Positions 1-12,065 of a stretch of 64,000 bases of DNA are shown here, piece by piece. The stretch lies in contig CAOLHI010001652.1 of NCBI GenBank assembly GCA_948474755.1, forward strand, positions 1 through 64,000, given 5' to 3'. Position 1 is the first letter of the stretch; every line of letters starts with the position of its first letter. The notes below the pieces were generated by a model, which saw only the letters and a program-made list of their open reading frames with translations, searched no databases and had not been told where the DNA came from. Position numbers and translations under genes: made by a program. The DNA is from Ctenosaura bakeri (lineage: Eukaryota; Chordata; Lepidosauria; Squamata; Iguanidae).

Positions 1-587
1 CTTTCCCCTCATTCCTGGGGTGAACCGGCCTATACTCGCAAGCGACGATAAGCGACAAGGGAATAACGAATATGAGTTTGGTCAGGGAATCCCATAGGGG
101 AGGGGGGAAAGAAGAGGAGTTAAGATGTGAGGTCCTTATTGAAATGAAACAACAGATATTTTAAATAGTTCAATAAAATATATAAAAACCCATATTAATA
201 AATTAGAATATGTTAAAGATAGGAAAAGTGAGTAAGAGGCAATAGCAAATCATCTCAGAATGTTGGTAATATAGTATTATATTGTAAAGGTAAACAGGGA
301 GGAAGAAGGAAGGCCAGAATCGGGTATTAACTGGGAATCTATCAGTGGACAGGACATATTAAAGAGTATGTCAAGTAGAAAACATGTATACATCAGGGAA
401 AAGCGTGTGAGAAGCTAGCTCTAGCAGGGGAACAAGAATGTAATGTGGTTCGGGAATGAGACCGTGTGGGCTTTGGAGGGCGGGGAATGAGACAGGATGG
501 AAGAACATAAATATTTCATGTTAAGATTTGGTATAAAAATTTGTTTTTTTATATATTTGGAAACTAATAAAATTATTATTAAAAGAA
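1..587 (+). mobile_element. L1-like LINE 3' untranslated end (partial)
   Basis: The stretch is purine-rich, has no coding frame, and finishes with an AT-rich tail containing AATAAA and a short A-rich run around 565-587. This resembles L1 3' ends of reptiles, and the better preserved L1 at 33.8-35.8 kb ends in a similar way. The 5' part lies outside the window. At about 588 the sequence switches abruptly to the interior of a GC-rich MITE, so the L1 probably inserted into that MITE or the two are joined by a deletion. The assignment rests on the tail and composition only. Confidence 0.4.
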
Positions 588-889
588 AGACCTGTTTCTT
601 TCGGTCTTTCAAAAGCACGCAGCTCGCCACTGCGAGCCTGCCCCCTTATGCAGATTCGCAGGCTCACATCAATGCAAGCCTGAGATCTGCCCGCGGGCGG
701 GCTTTAGGCTGGCGAGCTTCAGCGGTTGGTCGAGACCCTTGACCAACTGGAAGCTGCCATTTGGGACGCCGGAGCAGTGCGTATTGATGAGCACGCACTG
801 CTCCGGAGCGCCGTGGACCGAACCGGAGAACCAAAAGGTCCAGTGAGTAGTGGTGCTGGGCGATTCCTTTACCCGGTGCGGAAAAGGCC
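588..889 (+). mobile_element. Harbinger-like MITE, GC-rich subfamily B, truncated
   Basis: This GC-rich block matches the interiors of the elements at 38046-38502 (opposite strand), 47021-47520 and 55317-55773. It ends in GTGCGGAAAAGGCC, the reverse complement of the shared terminal repeat. The left end is missing where the L1 tail begins. Inside, GGAGCAGTGCGT near 770 is answered by ACGCACTGCTCC near 800, a 12-bp hairpin. An open frame at 726-926 has a relative at 37988-38209 on the minus strand, but only because both are copies of this non-coding repeat. Confidence 0.75.
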
Positions 890-1014
890 AGAGACTAGAA
901 TGACACTGGCCAAAAACTCTGAGTGAGTCTGACTGAAAATAGGATAAAATCTATCTGAAGGCCTGAAGGTGGGCAATACAGGGAGAATAAAAGTTGTTTT
1001 TTTTTTGGGGGGGG

Positions 1015-1641
1015 TTGTCTAACACCACTGCATCCTCAAAGAACTTCAGCACAGCTGATTCAAGTGGTCTGGGATTTGTTATAATCTAGCCGAAAGGAAA
1101 ATTTAAGCCACTTAATAGATCACTGTGAAGAATTTGTCCTCCACTTTGCAGATAAAATCACTCAGATTTGCTCTGACTTGGCTGCCAGAGTTGATACAGA
1201 TCCACTGGATGTAACTTTGGCCCCTACTTTCCCAGTATTGCTGGCTACTTTTCAAGGCCATTTGAAGGACCATATCTCTTTTTATGAACTCATTAGAGCT
1301 TTAATACCATCTGGAAAGGCCCTTCTCCACCATCTTCCCCAGCTCCCTCCTTGCTCTCCTTCCATTGACAACTGAAAACATTTGTGAGCCACTAGGCTTT
1401 TGGAAATTAAAAAGAGCGGGCTTTTAATGCTGTGCTGTGCTTTTTTATGCTCTATGGTCCATATAATCTTTTAATGAATTTTAATGAATTTTGATGTTTT
1501 AAATGTTTAATGTTTTAACCTGATTATTGTTTCATTGCTTTTAGACAAATTATCAAAACAAAACAAATTGTTAGCTGCCTTGAGTACCGCTGTTGGGAGG
1601 AAGGCAGGATATAAATGGAAAGAATTATTATTATTATTATT

Positions 1642-1682
<41 letters not shown>

Positions 1683-1690
1683 AATAGGTG
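1015..1690 (+). mobile_element. L2-like LINE, internally deleted, with 3' end
   Basis: From about 1130 to 1370 a frame reads EEFVLHFADKITQICSDLAA and continues in ARVDTDPLDV, resembling the linker between endonuclease and reverse transcriptase in L2/CR1-group LINEs. The reverse transcriptase itself is absent. From 1380 the sequence passes to a 3' region ending in GGCAGGATATAAATGG and a trinucleotide tail. The same terminal motif is seen at 2820-2870 and, on the minus strand, at 40730-40760. The copy is an internally deleted, inactive relic. Confidence 0.6.
1627..1682. repeat. (ATT)n(GTT)n microsatellite at LINE tail
   Basis: About seven ATT units pass directly into about twelve GTT units. 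The array lies at the 3' tail of the L2-like LINE, where trinucleotide tails are normal, and it probably grew from that tail. Confidence 0.9.
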
Positions 1691-1983
1691 TGGGTAAGCT
1701 CTGAGGATATATACATTATTATATACATCTAAACCAGCCACTTCCAGCTTTGTAAAAAATTTTTAAAAAAGAAGGAGGGGGGAGGGAAAGCCTTCCAAAA
1801 TATTCTGGGAGCCATGTAACATATTTCAAAAGAGGATCAATCACAGTGAAGCCTTCTGGAAGTGGCACTTCTTTTGATATTTTTTTCTGTCGATGGGATG
1901 GGAGATATAGTTGAATCTGGCAACTGGCAACTGGACTGGGAGTTAGGACATGACCCCGGTGTTGTCCACTTCTGGTGTACAAG

Positions 1984-2362
1984 CATAATGTCAAGCATTT
2001 CACAGGTGAAAACTGGGACACGTGTGGCCAAGCAACATCGGAGTGTGGTTAAGATGGCAAAGGTATTAGTGAGAAAGAACTCACAAGGTAGGAGAGGCTG
2101 CAGCAATTTGCTTTCACCTGAGGCTTCAAGGAAAGGCAAAATTCTGCCCCCTCCTCCCCCTCCCTCTCGTGGGTTAATGGAGTACAAACAACTTCTGCAG
2201 TTTTAACTCAGTTTGAACCAGTGGAAGTAAGCTGAGTGCAAGGTGGGAAAGTGGGAGCAGGAGAGAGCAACTGGGACCTTTGGAAAAACAGCTGAAAAAA
2301 TGGGACAGCAGAGGATTAATCAGACTGTCCCTGCCAAATCTGGGCAGTTGGAGAGTGGGTAT
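1984..2362 (+). mobile_element. Repeat R copy A (unclassified inverted-repeat element)
   Basis: This copy is alignable by eye with 14775-15354, and in reverse with 17092-17856 and 25893-26223. Shared blocks are GTGAAAACTGGGACAC near the left, GAGTGTGGTTAAGATGG, AATTCTGCCCCCTCC, GTAAGCTGAG and AGACTGTCCCTGCCAAAT near the right. The best copies suggest terminal repeats CATACCYTCCAAC. No protein is encoded. Copy A is useful because it is uninterrupted at the site where copy B carries a MITE. Confidence 0.65.
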
Positions 2363-2659
2363 AAGAAGACTAAGGAGTGAACAACTATAATGCTGTGGTT
2401 ATTGTTTACAGAACTGTATAAGTCCATCCACTTGTGAGGCTACACATCAAATATAGAAAGGGAAGTACCTAAAAATTATGAAATTTAAGTCTACACATCT
2501 AGAGCATTACTGACTTCAGCTCCAATCCTAAGCACAGTTACGTGAACTTGTCTCTTTCAATTTGAAAATACTTCTATTTATGATTAGCATGATTAGTGTA
2601 GCATGCTATGTGGTACTGTTTTTGCAGTTTGTATATAAAGTTGACAGTCAACTTGAGTG

Positions 2660-2875
2660 TACATACACATATGGGTATTTTTAAATGAATTTTAGCATTT
2701 TTAACTTTATAATTGTTTAGTTGTTTTTAATACCTTTTATATTTATCCTTTTAATGAATTTTTATGTAGTTTTTTTATCAGTATAGTTTTTAAATATGCT
2801 GCTAGCTGCCTTGAATCTCATTATTGGGGAAAAGGCAGGATATAAATGAATGAAATAAACAATAAATGGCATAGC
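2660..2875 (+). mobile_element. L2-like LINE 3' end
   Basis: AT-rich 3' sequence with TAGCTGCCTTGAATCTC followed by GGCAGGATATAAATGAATG matches the end of the LINE at 1560-1620. There is no coding part. Confidence 0.6.
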
Positions 2876-5800
2876 AGCCTGTAATGATAAGGCTAAATTC
2901 TAACAATGAATATATGATGGTTGTTGCTGTGTTCTCCTGAGCCATGGAAAGAATGGTAGCTTATTTTTAGCAAAGCTTGACCACAAAAGGAAAGGGTTTA
3001 GAGAGATAGAGCAGTCATCTTGTAAAACCCAGGAACCACCAATAGCTGCAAGCTCAGGAAAAAGACTAGAACACCAAGGCAGTAAATTCTTCAAGAATAG
3101 GAAATGAAAGAAACTGCCTAGGTAGGCGAAACTTTTTGGCATGCTTAACTGCTATCAGTAGGATGCTGTAAGCATTTCTATTATAATATCAAAGGACAGA
3201 AATTAGATGAATACGTGTAGCAGTTGGAATCTAATTTCAGATGGCTTACTGCAGCTTGCAAAATTAAAACACATTGTAATAATATATGATTTCAGCTCTG
3301 CACTCCTCTTTATTCTTCCGTCTTTTACAATTGTGGAATGTAAACATAGATTTGGCATCCTGGCTAAGATCTCTCCCACCTGATGTCTATCTTCTATGTT
3401 TATCAGAACTCCAGTAGAAGTTGTGCGTACTAGAAGTTTGAGGCCAAATGTACTGTAGCTTAGTTTGCCCAGTTCACAGTCAGGTACAGGCCTGGCTAGT
3501 GTGTATTATAGAAGATAATATACTGTTCCAAGAAATGTCACGCAATCTCCACTGGTCCAGGAAGTAATTATTTTTTGACCACAGCCTAATTGAGCTGTTC
3601 ACATCTATTTTGCTTTATTTGACCTGATTGACCTTCTTACTCTACGGTTATAGAAACAACTCAGGATACATGAGGCATCAGCCAGTAAAGATCCTCCACT
3701 CTTGCCTCCAGTTCTAGCTGTGCCTGTCTTGATAGAGGATTATTGGATTTTTATCCCTTGAAGTCTGTGATCAAGATTTGATGTTTCCATTTCTCTAGTG
3801 TGCTGCTTCAGATACTTTCCTTCAGAATTTTGGAAAGTTACACACAATGATGGTTCAATTTAGATGGAGTCTAAACTTCTCCATCTATTCAGCAGAATTT
3901 ATCTGTTTACACCATTATCTCATTTAATGCCAATAATATGGACTACTTTGGAACTATACTGGAAAAATTTAAATTTGATAGAAGCAACAGGGAAATATCT
4001 GGCAAACCCAAAGGCATTTTATGTAATCAGTGGCATGTTTATTGGATGGGAATCACATGCAATTCCTTGGCATAGGATCTGATATTACATTTTCCCAGTG
4101 GAGTATTTAGTCATGGGAAAATGGCTGATTCATCCATCCACCCGATTCATCCAGCTAGATAAGTGGCAAGGACTCTTATGCCCAGCAGCTGAATCTAGCC
4201 CTTTGGGAGTTGCTAGATGGCCCTGCTTGTGACACTGTTTTCCCAGGTTTTGTATAGTATTTCCCCCCCTCATTTTAAGGATGAAGTGCTGCTCCTAAGA
4301 TTTCGTTACTGGCAGGAGTGTGGGATGCTCAATCAGCAGCATCAATTGTGTCCCCCCATGAATGCCCTCACTACTAGGGTTGCTATACCAGCTGCTTATC
4401 CAGCTTTAACCTAATTTCCAGGTGTAACACCATCACATAGCTTAGATTGCAAGCTTTCATTATTTTCAGGCAAGTTTTTAGCCCTTGTAGGAGTGGGGTT
4501 ATGGTACAAATGATGCGGTTTCTTTTCTGTCCAATAGATTTTTTAAAAACAAGCCAGCCTTTGCCATTAAGTACTTTAGCCAGTGAGTGAAGTCTCACAC
4601 CTAGCGCTGATAGTAACAGTAGAGTTTCAGAGCTAAACATGACCCGTTGTCTCTCAGTACCAGTCTCCAGTTGCCTGGTTCATTGGTACAACCTCCCTGA
4701 AAATCTAGTCTGTTAAAAATCTCTTTTGCAGAACTCTTTGTGAAGATCTCATGGAAATCAAAGAAACCACTGGAACAAAGGAGGGGGGATGGAAAAAAAA
4801 GGCAGGATAAAAGGTAGAATACAGTGTTTAGTATATGAGTATATACAGGTTTTCTTGTTTTGCATGATTTGTTTGATGTAGCAATATTATATATTTTTAT
4901 TAGATGTCCAAGTTCTATTTTATGAAGGGCAGTGATGGTTCCAAATGCCTGTGGCGAAAAGCTTGAACTGAACTGAACAAACTATTTTTAAGAGGCATTT
5001 ATGCTAAAACTATTGGCATACTTGAGGAAAATATTTTAGAAAAGAAATATTCCAAATATTATGCTTTTTATTAACCTCTTAATGCACAGAACCCATCTGG
5101 AACAGAAATCATCTGGAACACCTTCTGACTAGCTCATTACCCCCAAATTCTGTGTTCCTAATTGCAGCAGCAAATAAATTGTGAAATGTGCACTACTGCA
5201 GCACAACAAACTTTACATACCTGTGGCACAACTAACCTTAAACTCATGCCGTTTTAAAACTCTTCTAGTGAAGGTTTCGTTACCATATTATTACAATGGT
5301 TATTTCTTAAATTATTCTTTCAAAGCTGAACTTTCCTGCTGTTATAAGGAAATCCTTATATAGCCCTCTAAATATTTAAACTGGCACAGAAGGCAACTCC
5401 CAATAGCAGTGACCTATGATTTTGCAAACCTTTTGCTTTTTCATTTCTTTATTTAGCTCCTTAAATGCTCGCACAGTGCCCCTGCAGAGCTGCAGTGTAA
5501 TCGCCAATGATTTTTCTTATTTTAAAGAAAGGTAAGTACCAGTGTGACCATCCCTACAGCAAGGTTATCATACTTACACTAAGGCTGTCCTGTCCATTAT
5601 GAGGGACAGAGTATTGTACTGTGGCATTAAATGAGGATTAAAATGGAGCAATTCTGCTCAAGGAAAAACCTGTTCAAATCTCTGGAACAGCCAAAAGTAA
5701 GTATGAAGACACTGGGAACACATGGTATTCACACTGAAAATGCAACCTTAATTTACTATTTTGAACCATGAAATGCATATTGATTTATGTTTATAATGAA

Positions 5801-6340
5801 ATTTCATGACAAATTCCATGAAACATCAGGCTGTTCAAAGACAAGATGTTAATCTATATTTAATACATTTATTGTAAGGTTAAATATGGCATGAAAGACA
5901 ATAGATATTACCATTGTTCTCCGGTTCAGTGCTTTAAAAGAGAGAACAGTGGCATAGATCTAATTTTACAAGGAAATTGCTAAAAGAATGGATGTATTGG
6001 AATGGATATAATAAAACAAGGTATTTAAAATTGCATGCTCAGGTGAATAATAAGCACTTAAAAATTATATCTGGCCACTGAAAAAGATGCATTTGCTCAA
6101 AAACTACCACTGTTCTTTAACAGCTGATAGCCACTGTATTAGGTTTATTGTGTGCTTTTGATTTTTAGTATTAAGGTGACTTTGGTATGAGCATAATCCA
6201 ATAGGGAATGAACTAACAGGATTTTTTTTTAAGAAAGAAAGTCAGGGCACTCTTCTTAGTTTTGGTGAGAGGCAAACAATCTCTCCCAAGAATGATGCTT
6301 CTAAACCCCAAATAGTGGAAATGAAAACCTTGGAAAAAGC
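2876..6340. other. No recognised feature
   Basis: AT-rich sequence with stops in all frames, no splice-bounded conserved frame, and no repeat family I can name. Short open frames here are of chance length. Confidence 0.5.
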
Positions 6341-6415
6341 TCAGTTTGTACTACAACCCCCAGAATTCCCCGGCCAGTGGCAGGCTGACAGATTCTGACA
6401 GCTGTAGTCCAACCT
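6341..6415. repeat. Possible short palindromic MITE remnant
   Basis: CTACAACCCCCAGAATTC on the left and GCTGTAGTCCAACCTCC on the right face each other around a short centre. Similar facing blocks occur in the hAT-like MITEs at 24.4, 31.5, 42.6 and 43.6 kb. The copy is too short and decayed for firm classification. Confidence 0.35.
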
Positions 6416-7310
6416 CCACACCAAAAAACAAACAAAAAATCCCAAAAACCTCTGCCACCCTTCTTCATGCTCTGTGTGAAAAATGTAGAACATGCCTGAA
6501 ACAGAGATCTGTTCTAACATGTTTGCTTTTTCCTTTGTTCTTGAATATTATAAAGTCCACTCTACCCGAGCCAAAGATTTGTCTGCTTACTTTGAATCAA
6601 TATTTGAAACTCAGCCACGAACTTCAGGACAGCAAACATGGCCATGATTGGATGGCCTTTAGCAGAGCCTTAAGAACACAAGTCTTCTTCAAACAGGGAA
6701 TAGCTCCACTCTTGATAAAGTCACTGATCAATCTCCTGCTACAAGAGTCTTATCACTTTAATACTAAAAACATGCAGGATTTATCAAAGAACAAAATGTT
6801 GCTACCACTGCTGTTGCCCTTCCTCCTCCCCCTCCTCCTCTTCCTCTCCTTTGAAATTCCAGAGCACTTCAGTTGCTAAGCAGGATTTGAGAAAAAATCA
6901 AACATCGTAAAACAAACAAACAAACAAAAAACTTCACATTAAGAAACAAACTGGATTCAACTGGGTTTGAAAAACTTATCTATGAAGGCCATGCTGTGCC
7001 ACCCACTAGTTTAGAAGTTACACCATCCACTAGTTTAGAAGTTACACCTTTCAGACATCAGTTGATGAATTAGTACCACAGCCCATGAAAACTAGTGAGA
7101 TCCCAAAGGGATTTTGAAAATTGCAAAGCTCAAAATAATGAATGCATAAACATCTTAGCTAAACGAGAATGCCATGTGTGGGACTATGTATACCCTAAAC
7201 CTGTAATGCTATGCACATTTATCCAGGAATAAGTGCCACTTGAACTTGGTAGGCCTACCTTCTGAGTAGGCCTACAGAGGATTCCATTGTAGTGGAATCA
7301 AAGTCTACTA
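6416..7310. other. No recognised feature
   Basis: Contains a 177-residue frame (6346-6879) with no domain signature that starts inside a MITE remnant; judged non-coding. A short direct duplication of CCACTAGTTTAGAAGTTACA lies near 7000-7050. Confidence 0.5.
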
Positions 7311-7476
7311 GGATCCTTTCACAATATATGATTATAGCACTATGATTCTGTCACAGCAACATCCCATGGAATCCTCAGGGTTGCAGTTTAGGGAACATAA
7401 TTCACAATTCTCAGCCAGAGTTCTAGTGGCTCACAAAATACAAAATCCAGATTCCATAGGATACAGCCATGGCACT
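7311..7476. mobile_element. Harbinger-like MITE, palindromic subfamily A, decayed
   Basis: Shows the subfamily core in order: CTTTCACA end, TTATAGCACTATGATTC, CATGGAATCCTCAGG, GCAGTTTAGGGA, then the inverted half ending GATTCCATAGGATA. The right terminal repeat is lost. Confidence 0.55.
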
Positions 7477-7850
7477 CAGGAGGTACAAGTAAACAGGACC
7501 TACATTTCCAGGGATCGTCCATTAGTGGCCTCACTAACAGCTACACAGGCAGAAGAATGTAAGAGTGATCCTCGTAGCTATTCTTGTCCATACATTTCCT
7601 TTGACTCAACAACCTATAGAAGGTGACTGTAGAAGAAGAGAACCTAGGACCCTTGCAACCTCTCTTGAAACAAGATCTGAAGTGGTACCTTCATTGATCT
7701 TGAACTGATCTTATCAGTCTGACCCCCCCTCCAGTGTATTGCACATGCATTGGGTACACAGTTTAAATAAGTGGACAAAGTGAAAATGACACTGCTGTCT
7801 GTTAATCATGAGGTTCAAGTATTATGGCTTTTTCACCCAAATGTACTTCC

Positions 7851-8047
7851 TGACAGTCAGGGCTGTCCGGCAGTGGAATATGCTGCCTCAGAGTGTACTG
7901 GAGTCTCCTTCTTTGGAGGTTTCTAAGCAGAGGCTGGATGGCCATTTGTTGGGAGTGCTTTGAGGGTGTTCCTGCATGGCAGGGGGTTGGACTGGATGTT
8001 TCCTGTGGTCTCTTCCAACTCTACATTTCTGATTCTATGATTCTATG
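7851..8047 (+). mobile_element. CR1 LINE 3' end
   Basis: The segment translates in part as GQWNMLPQSVLESPSLEVSK, resembling the last coding part of CR1 ORF2, and ends in a doubled ATTCTATG octamer, the characteristic CR1 terminus. It is a short 5'-truncated copy with no A-tail, as expected for CR1. Confidence 0.85.
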
Positions 8048-8473
8048 TAGAGAACCAGGCCAGGATTAGAAGTTCACAAACAGCCAAGGACCCCTCCCCA
8101 CTCATGCACATTCATATTTCATTAGCAATTCTCCAAACGTTAGTTCTTCTTTATCACTGTGTTTGACTTGGGGGGGTAGCAAAAGTACTTGCAGCAAGTG
8201 CATTGAAAGAGAGACAAGACTGGATCTTAATGTTTAGATTTATGGAACTACCTAACCTTCTTAATAAATCAGCACTAAGCTATATATAAGATAGTCCTTG
8301 CAAAAGAAAGTTTGTTTGTTTGTTTATTTGGTTCATACCCTATTTTTGTCCCCAAAAATGACACTCATGGCAGGTATTCGAGATAATATATGGTGTTCTT
8401 GGGAAGGGTCACTTATTTATTGCCTTTTATGCAACATGCTTTGCTTGCAAAAGTGCCAGGTTCAGTTTCTGGG

Positions 8474-8640
8474 GGCCTTTCACACTATACAGTTATACAA
8501 TCACAATTCCACTGACTGCCATGGCTCCATCTTATGGTATTTGTAGTATAAGGAAGGGATATTTAGAATTCTCAGTCAGAGAGCATTACTGCCTCACCAA
8601 ACTACAAATCCCAGGACTCCATATGATGTAGCCATAATCC
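8474..8640. mobile_element. Harbinger-like MITE, subfamily A, decayed
   Basis: Begins GGCCTTTCACACTATAC, followed by the facing blocks GTATTTGTAGTATAAGG and ACTACAAATCCCAGGACTC of the palindromic subfamily. The right terminal repeat is not recognisable. Confidence 0.5.
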
Positions 8641-9833
8641 TAATACCTCCAGTTAAAGCAGGTCTCTACCACTTTGGTAAATCCAGGGGCTAATTTTATT
8701 CTTCTTGGACCCACTACATACTGCATGCCTTGGAAGCTTCCAGGAGTGGGATTCTCCTAATTTTGAAGTCATTTTTTCCCCCTGCCTCTAGTGGCACTGA
8801 TGGTGAGCTAGGTAACTTGATACAACCTGGAACAGTGATCGCTTCTATATAGTGCAGCCAACCTTTAAAAAGAAGTATTTGGAAGTGGAGGAAAGATCTA
8901 TGAAGCATGTGCATGGAGAACTTTCTGATGGAGGACATATAAGCGATACAGCATCAACCAAAGTTGTCATCTCACTTGTGAAAAAGGTGGGGGAGATGCT
9001 TCAGGAAAAAATGGAAGCTGGATATTTTCATGTCTTGTAGGCAGTAGTAAGTTGGAGGAGAACTTGGAATTGCAGAATAGGTGAATTGAGGATTAAAACT
9101 CTATAATTTGTACAGTGGGTGTGCTGGCCCAGAAGTGATGCAGTCCTCAAGGTAAACCAGTGCTTTCCTCATGTCTTGACTGAAGCTGGCAGAATCTGTT
9201 CCCTGGAAAATGCAAATGCACCTGTTTTAATAAATCTGTCCAAAAAGTTTCCATTAAAATGCCTGCCTCATAAAAAGTGCATCTTATTTGTGGAGGATCT
9301 AAAAATATAATGTTTTAAAACACCCACATATGAAATTTAGGGCAGACAGACTGTGATCACAAAATAAAAATTCAGAAAGAGAGCATCTGTCATCATGGAG
9401 TTTTCTCTAATTTAAAAATCTAAAACACTGAAGAACTTTACTGCCTTTTCCAGGGGAAAAATCCTGTATATATTTGTGTTTAAGAGTGTGATGACTGGTA
9501 AATCTTCTTTGAAGCAAGGGCTTTAACTTGTCATTTCCTAAGCTGTAATATTCACGGATTGTGGGAAAGAAGATTGCAGCTGTAGCCTCTGTGAATTCCC
9601 CACAGTGAAAATGCAGAGTTTATTTCAGAGGAAACCTGAAATAAAACAGAATATATGCAGTGCTTGTGAGGTGGGAATTGGGAGGAGGGGAACAGGGAGA
9701 GGGAGATAATCAGAACTGGAATGAAGCCAATGTTTAGCACCAGACCTGTTTTTATCTCCAGAGTACAGTCAGGATATCTCCAGAACATAGTCATTTGGCT
9801 TCAGTATGGGTCAGCATTGATTAAAGGGAAGAC
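8641..9833. other. No recognised feature
   Basis: Ordinary AT-rich sequence; no frame, repeat or RNA gene that I can support. Confidence 0.5.
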
Positions 9834-9836
9834 TCT

Positions 9837-10347
9837 GAGCCTTATCACACTATACCTTAATACCATGTTGTTCTGTTAGAATCCCACTATAGCTGTTCCC
9901 CTGATGGTATCAGGTTATTAACACTTTCTATCGCACCCTTTCAACCTCTGCGGATGAGTAGTGTCATTTGCTACTCATCCGCATTACAGTGCCATTGCTG
10001 AGTCCTTTCCCCAACCCCACACCTCATGATTGGTCTGGAGGTTATTGAACAAAGGTCTCCCTGGGAGTAGCTGAAGGAGGGAGGATCTGGGAACACCCAC
10101 ACTACACTCACTACTTGATCAGCTACAGAAGGGAGCGCTATGAGGAAACCACACTCCCATAGCTAACTGGATTGTTGCAGGAAAGAGAGTCATCAATGGA
10201 TTATTTACAGCATGAAAAAGAGCACATTTCAAATGGATTGAAATGCAATAGTTGTTGGTGAGCAACGACATCGTGCGAGCAAGACTGATCCTGAACCAGG
10301 AATAATGTATTGTTCTGGCAGTATGATACCTTGATGTGATAAGGCCC
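9837..10347. mobile_element. MITE with GRGCCTTATCACA ends and TCT duplication
   Basis: Left end GAGCCTTATCACA and right end TGTGATAAGGCCC are inverted repeats differing at one base. TCT precedes the left end (9834-9836) and follows the right end (10348-10350), a 3-bp target duplication as in PIF/Harbinger elements. The interior contains GGATGAGTAG and CTACTCATCC around a 9-base loop near 9951-9980. No transposase is present, so it is non-autonomous. Its ends differ from the main MITE family of the window. Confidence 0.65.
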
Positions 10348-10350
10348 TCT

Positions 10351-11327
10351 GCCAGGGAGCAAGAGGAGACTCAGGCCACAAATCTGATTCAGCCAGACCA
10401 CGAAGGACATGGAATTTAAACAGTTAAAATGGCTGCTATTGTTCATGTGAATATTGTGCTGTTGTTCCAAATCAATGTGGTAGGATTATAGTTGTGCAGG
10501 GTAGTAGCTTTTTCAGGGGTGGAGTTATCATAAAAGGACTATAACTGAAAATTATCTTAGCTTATTGTTTTATTGTTATTCTTATTGGCAGTCTTTTTGA
10601 TTTTTTGTCACAGGTACCAAAATATCTTAAACTATTTTTGCCATGTTGAGAATGAGTATGCATTAATGTCGAAATAAATCAACCAGTTTGGGACTCTACA
10701 ATGGTCAGGAAAACATTCTCTTGAAGGAACAAGAATTAAGAATGCTTCAATTTTCACTGCGCTCATGTAGTGCAGCTTACTTGAACTACATCTCTGTCCT
10801 AACAAAAATATCAGCATGGAAACATCTGGGCCATGTGTGACACTTGCTAGCATATATTTCATCTGATAAATTAGTTGCATTGTTACACCATGCCTATGCA
10901 AAAAATAATAATAATAAAAATGATGATGCAGAGTGCAATGATTGCGTATCACTTTCCATTCATGTCAGAGGTGCTATTAAAGATGTGAATATCAAGTGTG
11001 ATTGGCAAGAGAAAGGCTGTAGAAGTCAGGAGTACAATGTAAGGAAACAAGCACATTTAAATGTTAAGGTGGGGCACGAGGGAAATGCAAGCATAATAGA
11101 TTATAGCCTATTGATCAGGAATGCCATGTATTCCACTCTTGACCCACCAGCAAAAGGGAAGGGAAAGTCAAATAACAAGAGGCAAAAGCAAAAAGAAATT
11201 CCTTTAATTATTAAAAGTATAACCTGAAAGTAGAGTTAAAGTACTATTAAGGCCACTTAATTCACAGTGTGAGGGTCAAACACAAGAATGAATACAAAGT
11301 ATATTTGATGAGATTCTGCAGTCACTT
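10351..11327. other. No recognised feature
   Basis: The 127-residue frame at 10844-11227 is low-complexity, Asn- and Lys-rich, with no family signature; judged chance. Confidence 0.45.
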
Positions 11328-11343
11328 AGTCATAGCTTCATAG

Positions 11344-11892
11344 TGTGATAATGGGGCTTCCCATTAGCTAGACTTAGCTGAAGAGGGATACTTCCCTCTT
11401 CAGGTAAACCAAGGGTTAATGGGATGTTGGAGTTAAGTTACACTTTTATTGTGGGTCAGCCTCACAGGTCACAGGGAGAGAATTGCCCAATCATGGGGAA
11501 AATGGTGAGAATCTTTAAGATGCTTCGATGGAGACGTTATAAAAATCCTTGAGAGATTTTTTTGAAAGAGGCTTTTGTTATTTTGGAAGTTGGCTGATCT
11601 TAAGAATGTATCTGTTTTTTTATAACTACTTGTAACTTAAGTGTACCTGAGATGGGGGAGCCTCTCATGAGTATTATTGCCTTGTTTACTTGCATGCCTT
11701 AAAATAAATACTTGTCTGTAGAACCTCTGTTTCCTCTCCATTCCCACGCCATTCTTCAGCACACGCTTAGATAGGACTTCTCTCACCCAGAAGGGGGAGG
11801 TGAGGGAAAGGAAAGGTCTTTAAGCATAGAGATTGGCAATCCACTGAGCAGGGTCCCACTGTTCTCTTCAGTTAATTCAGAATTCAGTGGGT
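11344..11892 (+). mobile_element. LTR of a retroelement, plus orientation
   Basis: Starts TGTGATAATGGGG and shares about 205 bp with the first part of the opposed LTR at 12066-12463, up to and including a TATAAAA box at 11538-11544. Beyond that the two differ completely. Here an AATAAA lies at 11703-11708 and the block ends at a TGGTGGCAG-like site (11893), which resembles the start of a tRNA-Leu primer-binding site but is degenerate. No TG...CA end is clear on the right. Neither gag nor pol is present. Confidence 0.55.
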
Positions 11893-12048
11893 GGTGGCAG
11901 TGTGAGAATTAATGAACGCTGGGGAATTTCCTGCTCCTATTCAAGGGCAGAAGTCAGACTTGGGGGGCTGGAAGTTGAACCAGTATGACAAAACAATGCA
12001 AGCAGTTCTCTCAACTGACAGGCAAGTTCACTGCCCTGTTTTCACCTG
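11893..12048. mobile_element. Residual leader sequence between two opposed LTRs
   Basis: Only about 156 bp separates the inner edges of the two LTRs. No coding frame is present. In normal elements the sequence next to the primer-binding site is untranslated leader, and this is probably what remains of it. Confidence 0.4.
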
Positions 12049-12065
12049 TCCCACCGCTGCCACCA
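12049..12065 (-). other. Primer-binding site for tRNA-Leu
   Basis: The plus strand reads TCCCACCGCTGCCACCA, identical to the acceptor-end 3' sequence of a vertebrate tRNA-Leu (AAG/TAG type) including CCA. It directly abuts the CA end of the minus-strand LTR, the exact place and polarity expected for reverse-transcription priming. The tRNA match is from knowledge of that tRNA family. Confidence 0.75.

Noticed and set aside
726..926. Small protein seemingly conserved with 37988-38209
   Set aside because: Both lie in subfamily B MITE copies; similarity is of the DNA repeat, not a selected protein.
1507..1728. Asn-rich frame on the minus strand
   Set aside because: Translation of the ATT/GTT microsatellite.
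6346..6879. 177-residue open frame
   Set aside because: Starts in a MITE remnant, ends in a Leu-rich CT tract, no domain motif and no splice or start context.
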